A DNA stretch of 64,000 nt, taken from contig NZ_JAQGKQ010000093.1 of assembly GCF_028290025.1 (NCBI RefSeq), positions 1-64,000 on the forward strand. Direction: 5' to 3'. The stretch comes from Cypionkella sp. Its GTDB lineage: Bacteria; Pseudomonadota; Alphaproteobacteria; Rhodobacterales; Rhodobacteraceae. The notes under the pieces are model-generated. The model worked only from the letters and a program-made list of their open reading frames with translations. It did not search any database and had not been told where the DNA came from. This document shows, one piece after another, positions 8,448-18,138 of the stretch. Numbering within the stretch: position 1 is the stretch's first letter; each line of letters opens with the position of its first letter. The position numbers and the translations under genes were made by a program.

Positions 8448-9221
8448 ATGGCAGGGCAGATGTCAGGTTTTGTGGATCGGTTTCTGCACAAGCGCGCTTT
8501 AAGGCGCTGGGGTGTTGCGGCGGACCGAGCCCCCGCCACCGATTTGGAAGGTTTGCGCAGCTTGCGCGCGCGCGCCCGTGCGCTGCGGCGCAATTTGGAC
8601 CGCGTCATCCACGAGGCAGAGCATCGCTTGGCAATGCCAGTCATCGGCTCCAACATCATTCGTAAGCAACGCGGCACCGATTGGGCTTGGCGGCCTGAGT
8701 TGTGGAAGGGTTCGATCCCGGTTCCGGGCATGGCTTCGGTTCCCGGCAGGGCTCTGATCTACGATGGGGCGACGATTTTCCACGATTGTCGGCATTCTGA
8801 ACTGACCGTCCGGCAGATACGCAACACCCGCGATGTCGATATTGCGCCCTTCGGCTTTCGCATGGATGTGTTTCGCTTTGACGGATCGTTCCTGTCTCTG
8901 GTGGTGGAATTGCCCGAAGACGCGGCGCGCGGCTTGAAGCAAAAGCACATCATTCGCATGGACGTGATTGTCGAGATGGAGAAGCCGCTTGAGATCTTTG
9001 CACGGCTCAACATCAAGCACGGTCCAAACGTCGAACAAATCGTTCGCGAGTTGCCGCTTAACGAAGAAGAAGTCATGGTCGAATTTGACCTCGCCTATTC
9101 TAAGATCAACGAAAAACGCGTCGAGAGACTTTGGGTCGATCTGATCTTTGAAGGCCCCGAAATGAACCAGATCATTTTGCGAGATGTGACATTCTCGCGC
9201 CGCCCACGCGCCGAGCTCTGA
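8448..9221 (+). CDS. Conserved hypothetical protein, probably the DUF6478 family
   Basis: 257 residues from ATG 8448, preceded by a GGGAAGG ribosome-binding site. An in-frame GTG at 8394 lacks a comparable site. The N-terminal third is an arginine-rich helical stretch (LRSLRARARALRRNLDRVIH). The rest looks like a beta-sandwich with RGTDWAWRPELW and FHDCRHSELTVRQIRNTRD. No signal peptide or membrane helix is evident. I believe this is the family named DUF6478, restricted to Rhodobacterales, but this is from memory. It is followed after 7 bases by another small gene, so the two are probably co-transcribed. Confidence 0.7.
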   Translation: MAGQMSGFVDRFLHKRALRRWGVAADRAPATDLEGLRSLRARARALRRNLDRVIHEAEHRLAMPVIGSNIIRKQRGTDWAWRPELWKGSIPVPGMASVPGRALIYDGATIFHDCRHSELTVRQIRNTRDVDIAPFGFRMDVFRFDGSFLSLVVELPEDAARGLKQKHIIRMDVIVEMEKPLEIFARLNIKHGPNVEQIVRELPLNEEEVMVEFDLAYSKINEKRVERLWVDLIFEGPEMNQIILRDVTFSRRPRAEL

Positions 9222-9228
9222 GGTTTTG

Positions 9229-9603
9229 ATGTCCGACACCATACTCACCAAAACCCGCATCCGCGCTGGCATCTGGGAGGGCGTTCTGACTGGCGCAAGC
9301 ACCTCGCCCACATTAGATGTGCTCCACTTGGAACAGCCGATCAAAGGCGTCAGCGTCAGCCCGATTGCGGATCGTTCCGGCGAATATGCGGTGCAGGTGC
9401 CGATTCCCGCCGACCTGCTCAGCGAAGGCGTGCAAACTTTTCTGATCCGCGATCATAATTCTGGGCAAACCTTGGCGCATTTCACCATCATCACCGGGGT
9501 GGCGATGGAAGACGACGTGCGCGCTGAAATTGATTTGCTGCGCGCCGAGCTCGACATGCTAAAGCGAGCCTTCCGCCGCCATTGCCTTCAAACAGCGAAC
9601 TGA
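9229..9603 (+). CDS. Hypothetical protein with C-terminal coiled coil
   Basis: 124 residues from ATG 9229, with a GAGG ribosome-binding site 7 bases after the preceding stop. The first 90 residues look beta-rich (RIRAGIWEGVLTG, YAVQVPIPADLLSEGVQTFL). The end is an amphipathic helix (DDVRAEIDLLRAELDMLKRA) that could form a coiled coil. No signal peptide, membrane segment or known catalytic motif is visible. It forms a two-gene unit with the upstream DUF6478-like gene. Function unknown. Confidence 0.7.
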   Translation: MSDTILTKTRIRAGIWEGVLTGASTSPTLDVLHLEQPIKGVSVSPIADRSGEYAVQVPIPADLLSEGVQTFLIRDHNSGQTLAHFTIITGVAMEDDVRAEIDLLRAELDMLKRAFRRHCLQTAN

Positions 9604-9769
9604 TCAGCGCGGGAGCTGAAAAATTACTGCGAAGCGCAAACAAAGCAGCCTGTAAGGCTCGCTAACTAAGGTTGCGCGCGAAATCCAGCATCGGTGCCTG
9701 ACCGCTGCCGACGCCCGTAAAAAACATGGGTAGCTCGGGTACCCCGCCGCGACACCTGCGCAAGCATTG

Positions 9770-10372
9770 TCACCCGGGGTTGTGATCTTTATGGCCGCAT
9801 GGAATAGCCGCATCCCTGAGACGCATCGCTTGGCTGCCATTGTCCGTGCTGACCTCAAAATTCTTAGATCTCGCCTTCCGGTCGCCAATTCGATAGGTGA
9901 CTTCGCCATAGCCTTGAAAGCCTGACGCCAAATGGCAGTTACCGCCGACCATCAACGCCGTGGTGTTTTCAAGACAACGTAATGTTAAGGAAATCGCCGA
10001 TGCGTCGCCATAGGATGCGCATTGCACATCTTCCTGCGCCAAAACCTTTGCATATGCATCGGTTGTGTCCTTCATGGCCGACTTATCCAACTGCAAGACC
10101 CATTTGCCGCTATCGGATGCGGCGACGGGTGCGGGATCATCTGCTTTTGGCGAAGTTGCCGCAGTCTTCAGGGCTTTCGCGGCTTCCGCAGCAGCTACGC
10201 CCGGAGGCAATGAATCCGAGATGATAATGGCACCGAGTTCTTTCCCGGCCCACTGGTCGTAACAATTCAGACGCGCAACAGGTGCCGATATTTTGGTGCA
10301 GGCTTCCTGCGCCTGAACGGCTGCCGCTGCCAGCAGCAGGGCAATCAAAGCAACAGCGAAAGTTTTATTCAT
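9770..10372 (-). CDS. TagO/VasI-like secreted protein, possibly C-terminally truncated
   Basis: 200 residues with a Sec signal peptide (MNKTFAVALIALLLAAAAVQ, cleavage near AQA). The pattern CTKI..RLNCYD, then KWVLQLDKSAMKDTT, then ISLTLRCLENTTALMV and VTYRIGD.....FEVSTDNG resembles the TagO/VasI family of type VI secretion accessory proteins. No type VI genes are nearby, and homologues occur outside such clusters. The family normally continues about 40 residues past STDN. Here a TGA at 9770-9772 stops it, and the same frame stays open for 34 further codons to a TAG at 9662. It may therefore be a recently truncated gene. Confidence 0.65.
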   Translation of the reverse strand: MNKTFAVALIALLLAAAAVQAQEACTKISAPVARLNCYDQWAGKELGAIIISDSLPPGVAAAEAAKALKTAATSPKADDPAPVAASDSGKWVLQLDKSAMKDTTDAYAKVLAQEDVQCASYGDASAISLTLRCLENTTALMVGGNCHLASGFQGYGEVTYRIGDRKARSKNFEVSTDNGSQAMRLRDAAIPCGHKDHNPG

Positions 10373-10536
10373 CTAGGTTCCAATAGTTGGCAACGTCGAA
10401 CCCGCTTCGTTGCGCCGATGCGTTCAGCCCCGTCAGTTAGCATTGAAAGAATTAACAAACCATGAATCACCACTCATTAACCCATTGTTTTTGTTAGAGC
10501 GAGATTTCCGCCACGCGTGAACGCCCCCCATCGTGA

Positions 10537-12600
<2,064 letters not shown>

Positions 12601-12666
12601 CTGCCACGCGTGGGCATCTTTTAAACATTGGAATATCAACAGGTTATTACTTATCTTTAGGGTTTG

Positions 12667-13233
12667 TTAAGACTTGGCGGCACTCAACGTCGCATCAATA
12701 GCATCTTTCACGACGCCTAGGGGCTTCGCATTCGACCCCCAAGCTTGCACGAAATTGCCGTCTGGCCCGATCAGGACTTTGTTGAAATTCCATCCCGGCA
12801 CGAAACCTTGAGTTTCACTTACCCAAGCGTAGAACGGATGCACGTCGCCCGCTGCAACATGGGTAATCGTGGTCATCGGCAGCGTTAGATCGTAATTCAG
12901 CGCACAGAAATCCTTCACTTCGGCATCCGACGCGAGTTCTTGATTGAAGTCATCAGACGGTACCGCCAGCACCACAGCCTTATCGCCATAGCTATCCGAC
13001 AAAGCCTGTAGATCTTCATACTGCGGAGTGAAGCCGCACATCGAGGCGGTGTTTACCAGCAGAACCGGTTTGCCGCGCCACTGTGCAGTGTCATAGCTTC
13101 CACCGTCGATGGCGGTGAATTTGAAGCTAGGGACATGGTCAGCGGCTTGGGCCATGTGGTTCACTCCGGGTTGAAATAAAGCCAAGGGGGCAGCCAAAGC
13201 CGCGCCGAGTGCAAGCAGGCGAAGTGGGATCAT
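12667..13233 (-). CDS. Periplasmic glutathione peroxidase-family protein
   Basis: 188 residues. An N-terminal hydrophobic segment (LLALGAALAAPLALF) ending near AQAADH predicts export. The thioredoxin fold carries the peroxidatic cysteine in NTASMCGFTPQYEDL. The glutamine of the catalytic tetrad appears in DDFNQELAS, and the tryptophan and asparagine in GWNFNKVLIG. Bacterial cysteine-type members usually take electrons from thioredoxin-like proteins rather than glutathione. It should detoxify hydroperoxides in the periplasm. It is a single gene with no obvious operon partner. Confidence 0.88.
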   Translation of the reverse strand: MIPLRLLALGAALAAPLALFQPGVNHMAQAADHVPSFKFTAIDGGSYDTAQWRGKPVLLVNTASMCGFTPQYEDLQALSDSYGDKAVVLAVPSDDFNQELASDAEVKDFCALNYDLTLPMTTITHVAAGDVHPFYAWVSETQGFVPGWNFNKVLIGPDGNFVQAWGSNAKPLGVVKDAIDATLSAAKS

Positions 13234-13387
13234 TGCGGCCTCCTATACTGGTTTGGCGATCATATAGTGCAGCGATCAAATTGGACTAGGGCAGCGGCAT
13301 CCGCGTTAGAAATTTTATGCGCAACGGATGGCCAGAAAATCACGCAAGAGCGAGCCATCGTTTTGACCTAGAACTGCAAACCGGAGC

Positions 13388-14446
13388 TTAGCTACGAATT
13401 GTGTCGCCTTTTTGCAGGGTCGGAAACAGCTCTATCACTTCGCCGCCAACGATGCCGTTGGGGCGTTTTCCCGCAATGATCTCAGCTGCAACCCGGCCGA
13501 TTTCCAGACGGCACGCATCCATAGTGGCAAGTTGCCGCGGCAGACCGTCAAGCAATTCGACGCCATTAAAGCCCGCAAGCCCGATCTGATCCGGCACATT
13601 GAGGCCCTTGTGCAGACAATACAGCAGCCCGCCCGCGCCGATCATGTCATTGGAATAATACAGAAAATCGACGTGCGGGCTGCGGGTCAGCACGGCTTCT
13701 GTCATCTCGCGGCCTTTGAGCAGCGCCGAACCGCCAGAGTAAAATTCCCGATCTGCCAAGCTAAGGCCAGCCTTGGCGAGAGCCTCTTCAAAGCCTTCCA
13801 ACCGTTTGCGGGCGCGGTGGTCATTCGGCATCATCGTTCCAAGAAAAGCGATGTTGCGATAGCCCGCAGCGATGATCGCCTCGGCCATCTGACGACCGGC
13901 ACGGCGGTGCGAAATGCCAACCGCGCTATCGACCGGGCTGCCGTCGATATCCATGATCTCGACAATCGGAATCCCGGCTTGCCCGAGCATGGCGCGGGCG
14001 GCCTCGGTATGCTCCAGCCCCGCGATAATCACGCCCGAGGGACGCCAAGACAGCATCTCATAGAGCACCGATTCTTCGCGATCTGGCGAGTAATTTGTAA
14101 CGCCGACAACGGGTTGCAGTCCGGTGTCTTCGAGTGTGTCAGAGATACCCGTCATCACTTCCGGAAACACCATATTCGACAGTGAGGGAATGATCACGGC
14201 CACGAGATTGACCCGTTGGCTGGCCAATGCGCCGGCGATTTTGTTCGGCACATAACCCAAGCGACGGGCGGCTTCCAACACGCGGGCACGGGTGGTTTCC
14301 GAGACGTCGCCACGATTGCGCAGCACACGACTGACGGTCATTTCGCTGACGCCCGAGGCTTCGGAGACATCGCGCAGGGTCAGAGTGCGGCGTGGATCGG
14401 GGGTCGGAGGTTTGCTCAAGGGTATGCCTGCGAAATGGGTTTCCAC
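13388..14446 (-). CDS. LacI-family regulator, GntR (gluconate) type
   Basis: About 352 residues. The DNA-binding domain (TLRDVSEASGVSEMTVSRVL, then RNRGDVSETTRARV) begins about 22 residues in, followed by the hinge LGYVPNKIAGALASQR and a periplasmic-binding-protein-like sensor. The body resembles E. coli GntR closely (MLSWRPSGVIIAGLEHT, IPIVEIMDIDGSPVDSAVGI). The start is uncertain: GTG 14446 or TTG 14419 both precede the domain, and the frame is open to 14644. A GntR-type palindrome lies about 100 bases upstream at 14541-14556, suggesting autoregulation. No gluconate kinase or transporter is in the window, so its targets lie elsewhere. Confidence 0.88.
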   Translation of the reverse strand: METHFAGIPLSKPPTPDPRRTLTLRDVSEASGVSEMTVSRVLRNRGDVSETTRARVLEAARRLGYVPNKIAGALASQRVNLVAVIIPSLSNMVFPEVMTGISDTLEDTGLQPVVGVTNYSPDREESVLYEMLSWRPSGVIIAGLEHTEAARAMLGQAGIPIVEIMDIDGSPVDSAVGISHRRAGRQMAEAIIAAGYRNIAFLGTMMPNDHRARKRLEGFEEALAKAGLSLADREFYSGGSALLKGREMTEAVLTRSPHVDFLYYSNDMIGAGGLLYCLHKGLNVPDQIGLAGFNGVELLDGLPRQLATMDACRLEIGRVAAEIIAGKRPNGIVGGEVIELFPTLQKGDTIRS

Positions 14447-14540
14447 CTTGTTAGCGATTATTCCTCCGCAGTCCAAGCCCTCGTCCCAAAGCGCGCCGAA
14501 GCCCGCGATATTAAGCTTGTTCTGAAGCGAGGCGTCGGAT

Positions 14541-14556
14541 ATGTTAGCGGTAACAG
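14541..14556. promoter_or_regulatory. Probable GntR-type operator upstream of the LacI-family gene
   Basis: ATGTTAGCGGTAACAG has the perfect arms TGTTA and TAACA around a 4-base centre. This matches the E. coli GntR box (ATGTTA-N4-TAACAT type) as I remember it. It lies about 100 bases upstream of the gntR-like gene, whose protein resembles GntR. An autoregulatory operator is the simplest reading. Confidence 0.6.
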
Positions 14557-14619
14557 CAGCATTTGCTGGCGATATTCGACGCGTCTTGCAAGCTCTCATT
14601 CCAGACGCGGCGGACCCGA

Positions 14620-14650
14620 GGGGGAGTGGTGGGCCAAACTTCACTCCCCC
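14620..14650. terminator. Strong hairpin with weak T-rich tail
   Basis: Arms GGGGGAGTG and CACTCCCCC pair perfectly over 9 bp around a 13-base loop. The plus-strand continuation is TTAATTT, a poor but possible terminator tail. No plus-strand gene ends just upstream, so it may shield the downstream tRNA, end an unannotated transcript or act in the leader of the LacI-family gene. Confidence 0.35.
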
Positions 14651-14802
14651 TTAATTTACCCAGCGCACTCTGATCGCGCCGCCCTGCATGACTGTTGCAT
14701 CTGGACGCAAATTTTTGCATGTAAAGCGCGTGGGCCTTGTTAAGACCCGTAATGCGAAAGGCTGGAGCGGTCGTCATTGAGCGGCGGGTCTGGCCTAGGA
14801 AT

Positions 14803-14879
14803 GGCCCCGTAGCTCAGCCGGATAGAGCGACGGTTTCCTAAACCGTAGGCCGCGTGTTCGAATCACGCCGGGGTCACCA
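14803..14879 (+). tRNA. tRNA-Arg (anticodon CCT)
   Basis: A 77-base cloverleaf including an encoded 3' CCA. The acceptor stem pairs GGCCCCG with CGGGGTC with one G-U pair. The anticodon stem ACGGT/ACCGT encloses loop TTCCTAA with anticodon CCT at 14837-14839, reading the arginine codon AGG. The T arm GCGTG-TTCGAAT-CACGC is intact and the discriminator base is A. No integrase or repeat flanks it, so it has not obviously served as an integration site. Confidence 0.96.
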
Positions 14880-14957
14880 AAGTTTAGCCTACCTTAGGCG
14901 TTCCCATGTCGGGCCGTGCGAGGAACCGAAGCGGTCAAAGCGTATCCCAAAACGGCG

Positions 14958-15266
14958 TCACCGGCCCTTTTCTCGCAGGTAGGACGAAGACACATAACCT
15001 TTGAGGCCGCGCGCTTTCTCTAAAGCGACTTTGCACCAGCGGGTGCCGCCGATAAGTTGGCAGGTGTCTACACGCACAATCGCTCCGTTTGGCAGGCCCA
15101 CGATGACAATGTAGCCGGTTCCGGGACCAGCGCGCATTTTCAGCATGTCTTCGCCCTTGACGCCGTACACTTCATAGCGATCACGCCAGCCCGCCGCCGC
15201 AGGTTGCACAGCTGTTGCTGACGACAACGCGGCTGCCAAAAGTGCAATAAGGACTGTTTTACCCAT
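14958..15266 (-). CDS. Secreted SH3b-domain protein
   Basis: 102 residues. A Sec signal peptide (MGKTVLIALLAAALSSATAV, cleavage near AAA-GW) precedes a bacterial SH3 domain (about 32-98). The domain has the typical motifs LKMRAGPGTGYIVIVGLPNG, RVDTCQ and RWCKVAL...KGYVSSSYL. Such proteins usually sit in the periplasm and bind peptidoglycan or partner proteins. Two cysteines (DTCQ, RWCK) could form a disulfide. It is divergent from the cell wall hydrolase gene at 15442, which fits a role at the cell wall, but no substrate can be named. Confidence 0.85.
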   Translation of the reverse strand: MGKTVLIALLAAALSSATAVQPAAAGWRDRYEVYGVKGEDMLKMRAGPGTGYIVIVGLPNGAIVRVDTCQLIGGTRWCKVALEKARGLKGYVSSSYLREKGR

Positions 15267-15441
15267 CGCTAACTTCCTTTCGTATTGTTTGAGCAGTGGG
15301 TTTAGCCCGTAAAAGGAACGAAAGGAACCGCGAGAAGTGTTGGTTGTTGATTGCTGTCGGTCGGACGCGGTGTTGAGAAATTGCTGTATTTGGGCGCGTT
15401 CTGGGTTAAAATAAGAAAAACACTACGAGCAGGACCAACAA

Positions 15442-15939
15442 ATGACCCCGACCCTAACTGCTTTGCGCCTTGGCGGTGCAGGTTTTGCGCTGGCGCTTTT
15501 GGCGAGCTGCGGACTGCGGCATACAGAGCTGGATTGCATGGAACGCGCGATGTATTTCGAATCCAACCGATCAAGCCGGGATGGCATGGTTGCGGTTGGC
15601 AGCGTCGTGATGAACCGTGTCGAGTCGGGCAAGTATCCGCATAGCGTCTGTGGCGTCGTTAGCCAGCGCAAGCAATTCGCCCCGGGGGTGATGAACAAGC
15701 GCATGAACACGCGGACGGCGCCGAAGCTTCGTGAAGCGGCGCAATCTGTGCTGGAAGGGGAACGTCACCCGCTGGTGGGCAATGCGCAGTTTTTTCACAC
15801 GGCCACCTACCGAGCCTCATATAACAACATGCATTATGTGTTAACGACCGGTGGGAACGCCTTTTACGAACGCCGCGATGCTGATTTGGTGACGCAGCCG
15901 ACGCCTTTGCCGCCGATTGAGGGCATTACAGGGAAATGA
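15442..15939 (+). CDS. Cell wall hydrolase lipoprotein, SleB-like
   Basis: 165 residues from ATG 15442 (AGGA ribosome-binding site). The N-terminus ends in the lipobox LLASC, so it is probably a lipoprotein. The body matches the Hydrolase_2/SleB catalytic fold: CMERAMYFESNRSSRDGMVA holds the likely catalytic glutamate, VGSVVMNRVESGKYPHSVCG and QFFHTATYR follow. It should cleave glycan strands of peptidoglycan. The protein is short, close to a bare catalytic domain. A GGAAC-N17-GTT pattern about 100 bases upstream (15324-15348) loosely resembles an EcfG promoter. Confidence 0.88.
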   Translation: MTPTLTALRLGGAGFALALLASCGLRHTELDCMERAMYFESNRSSRDGMVAVGSVVMNRVESGKYPHSVCGVVSQRKQFAPGVMNKRMNTRTAPKLREAAQSVLEGERHPLVGNAQFFHTATYRASYNNMHYVLTTGGNAFYERRDADLVTQPTPLPPIEGITGK

Positions 15940-15996
15940 GGCCGTCGGGCTTGCAATGTATGTTCCAAGGTATCGCGCGAAGTTGCTGAGGTGAGG

Positions 15997-16989
15997 CTAC
16001 TTCATGTTCGACAGCTCGATCGCGGTGTCGCCGTCGATTATCAGCCCACGGGCGACGCCGCTGGCGAGAAAGCCCCGCGCAGCTGCGAGTTTTGAGCGTC
16101 CGGCCACGAGAGCTACGGTGAAGGTCCGGCGCAGGTCTTCGAATCCGAGCGCAATCGTGCGTTGATTTAGGGGATGGTCGACGGCTTTGCCTTGCAGGTC
16201 AAAGAACAGCCCGTTGGTGTCCCCCACTGCGCCAAGACGCTGCAGCTCATCAAGGTCGCAAGCGCTTATCATGCCTTGCGAGCGCAGCAACGAGCCTTCC
16301 CGCAACTCGCCAAGCGAGATATAGGCCACGGTTGTCGCATTCGCGAGTGCCAGCGCCTGCTGGACAGATTGTTGTGACAAAAGAATATTTCGAGCGGATG
16401 GCGTGTCAGCGATGAAGGGCACGGGCAGAAAAAAGCCCTCGGCCCCTGTTGCTCGGGCGAAGGCATGCACAACTTCGAACGGATTATAGGCAAGGTTGGA
16501 TTGTAGCGATCCCATCAGGCTAATGAACCGGGCGTGGGGTGCCGCAACCCCTGCCAGTTGCAGCGTCATTTGCTCCAGCGTGCGCCCCCATCCGGTGCCG
16601 ACCACAGCCAGCGGTGTTTCGGACAAGTGACGGCGCAAATGGGCGGCGGCGGCGGCACCTACGGCACGAAATGCGAAGGGGGCTAGGATGGCATCGCTTT
16701 CTGCCGCAGCAATGTCATGGCCGAGCGCCGGAGTGCATATGCAGAAGTCCAGGCCGTAGCGTTCGCGAATCGCCTCCTCGACCGGAAGCAAACCGACATT
16801 GGCCGGGTTGATGGTGATGCTGACCAAACCGGTGTCGCGGGCATCGGACAACAGCTTGTTAACGCGGGCGCGGGTGATTCCCAGACGCTTCGAAGTGGCT
16901 TCTTGGTTCAAACCGCCGATGTAGTAAAGCCACGCCGCGCGGGCCATAAGAATCTGATCTTCCTGAGTTTCTCCGGCCAGTGGGCGCAT
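15997..16989 (-). CDS. SorC/DeoR-type sugar-binding transcriptional regulator
   Basis: 330 residues. The N-terminal winged helix-turn-helix (ARAAWLYYIGGLNQEATSKR, then LGITRARVNKLLSDARDTGL) is joined to a SorC-type sugar-phosphate sensor domain (AVVGTGWGRTLEQM; ISLMGSLQSNLAYNPFEVVH; GDTNGLFFDLQG). The start is ATG 16989 with a GGAAG ribosome-binding site. It is divergent from the 17-27.6 kb catabolic operon, with a 33-bp near-perfect inverted repeat between them. It probably represses that operon and is released by a phosphorylated intermediate, fitting the FGGY kinase encoded there. The inducer cannot be read from sequence. Confidence 0.9.
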   Translation of the reverse strand: MRPLAGETQEDQILMARAAWLYYIGGLNQEATSKRLGITRARVNKLLSDARDTGLVSITINPANVGLLPVEEAIRERYGLDFCICTPALGHDIAAAESDAILAPFAFRAVGAAAAAHLRRHLSETPLAVVGTGWGRTLEQMTLQLAGVAAPHARFISLMGSLQSNLAYNPFEVVHAFARATGAEGFFLPVPFIADTPSARNILLSQQSVQQALALANATTVAYISLGELREGSLLRSQGMISACDLDELQRLGAVGDTNGLFFDLQGKAVDHPLNQRTIALGFEDLRRTFTVALVAGRSKLAAARGFLASGVARGLIIDGDTAIELSNMK

Positions 16990-17018
16990 CTGCTGTCTTC
17001 CTTGCTTTGTGAATCATA

Positions 17019-17051
17019 ATTACAAATGTCATATTACTTGACAATTGTAAT
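17019..17051. promoter_or_regulatory. Operator of the SorC-type regulator, overlapping a -35 box
   Basis: Two 13-base arms, ATTACAAATGTCA and TGACAATTGTAAT, pair with a single mismatch around a 7-base spacer. The right arm overlaps a consensus -35 TTGACA (17038-17043). A weak -10 (CATCTT) follows 17 bases later and faces the ABC-transporter operon. A bound regulator would therefore block this promoter. Confidence 0.75.
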
Positions 17052-17071
17052 AACTCGCGACATCTTTTGTG

Positions 17072-17112
17072 TGTCGGGAGAGGCCGACAGGGGGTTTCGC
17101 CAGTTAACTGGC
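17072..17112 (+). promoter_or_regulatory. Two palindromes in the leader of the catabolic operon
   Basis: TGTCGG and CCGACA form a 6-bp hairpin at 17072-17089. GCCAGTTAACTGGC at 17099-17112 is a perfect 14-base palindrome just before the GGGAGGAG ribosome-binding site. They may be a second operator or structures controlling translation of the binding-protein gene. Confidence 0.45.
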
Positions 17113-17130
17113 TTAGGGAGGAGATAGCAG

Positions 17131-18072
17131 ATGAAAAACCGGTTTGCCGGAATTGTTACGGCTTGTTCAATGCTTGCTTTGACGGCAGGGGCTGCGCAGG
17201 CGCTTGAACTGGCATGGGTTCATGCGAATGCTGCGGCACAATCAGAGCAGAGGGTGAAGGCGGGCTTTGACGCCTGGCTTGCAGAAACGGGCAAATCTGA
17301 TTGGAATGTCAGCCTGCTGGACAGCGGCGGTTCGGGCGAAGCCACCGCTTCAAATATCCAGGATGCTGCCAGCCGCGGCGTCGATGTAATCGTGATCACC
17401 ATGGCCGACCTGCGCGCCAGCCGTGCTGCACTTGATGCGGCTAAAGCCGCCAACATTCCGGTGTTTGCTGTGGACTCGGGCTACACCGAGGGCGTTCTGG
17501 TCGATATCACCACCAACAACTGGGCCATGTCTTCGGACGTATCGGTCTATTTGCTGGACCAACTGGGCGGCACGGGCAATCTGGTTTTCCTTCGCATGGC
17601 CGAGCACCACGGCACCCGCAAACGCGGCGACGTAATGGAAACCGTGCTGAAAGAATATCCCGACGTGAAAGTATTGGCCGAGCACAACATCGACTATACC
17701 GCGTTCTTTGAAGACACCAACAAAACGATGGAAGATTACGTGGCCCGCTTTGGCACGGAAATCAACGCTGTCTGGGCACCTTGGGATGAGCCTGCGCAAG
17801 CCGTCGTTAACGTTTTGAACGCGAACGGCCTAAAAGATGTCAAAGTGATCGGCATCGACGGTCATCCGCAAGCGATTGCCGAGGTGTGCAAGCCCGACAG
17901 CCAGATGATCGCCACCGTCAGTCAGCCGTTTGAAAAAATGGGTGTGCAGGTGGGCGAGTGGATCCAAGAGATTGTCGTCGACAAGAAGGCAGCCGATGAC
18001 GTTCTGCCTGCCAAGACCGTCTATATGGATGCGCCCTTGGTCACCAAGAGAAACTGCAAAGACTTCATGTGA
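17131..18072 (+). CDS. Sugar ABC transporter substrate-binding protein (RbsB type)
   Basis: 313 residues with a Sec signal peptide (MKNRFAGIVTACSMLALTAG, cleavage near AQA-LE). The mature part is a class I sugar-binding protein of the ribose/galactose group (SRGVDVIVITMADLRASRAA; VFAVDSGYTEGVLVDITTNN; VIGIDGHPQAIAEV). It captures the substrate in the periplasm for the ATPase and permease encoded next. An excellent ribosome-binding site (GGGAGGAG) precedes it. It is the first gene of the SorC-controlled operon. The ligand is not obvious; the context suggests a polyol or unusual ketose rather than ribose. Confidence 0.92.
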   Translation: MKNRFAGIVTACSMLALTAGAAQALELAWVHANAAAQSEQRVKAGFDAWLAETGKSDWNVSLLDSGGSGEATASNIQDAASRGVDVIVITMADLRASRAALDAAKAANIPVFAVDSGYTEGVLVDITTNNWAMSSDVSVYLLDQLGGTGNLVFLRMAEHHGTRKRGDVMETVLKEYPDVKVLAEHNIDYTAFFEDTNKTMEDYVARFGTEINAVWAPWDEPAQAVVNVLNANGLKDVKVIGIDGHPQAIAEVCKPDSQMIATVSQPFEKMGVQVGEWIQEIVVDKKAADDVLPAKTVYMDAPLVTKRNCKDFM

Positions 18073-18138
18073 TCCGATCGTTGGGGCGGGCATCTGTCTG
18101 CCCCGACGCAACCTTTTACGGTAGGGGAGGGATGGCGC

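Larger units (their letters stand above)
14447..14802. other. Intergenic region between the LacI-family gene and tRNA-Arg
   Basis: This 356-base stretch holds the GntR-type operator (14541-14556) and a 9-bp-stem hairpin (14620-14650). No credible gene is visible in either direction. The reading frame of the LacI gene stays open to 14644, but the extra residues do not look like protein of this family. The promoters of the tRNA and of the regulator must lie here. Confidence 0.5.

Noticed and set aside
14803..14879. tRNA-Arg as an integration site for a genomic island
   Set aside because: No integrase, no repeat of the tRNA 3' end in the following sequence, and the downstream genes look like ordinary chromosomal genes.
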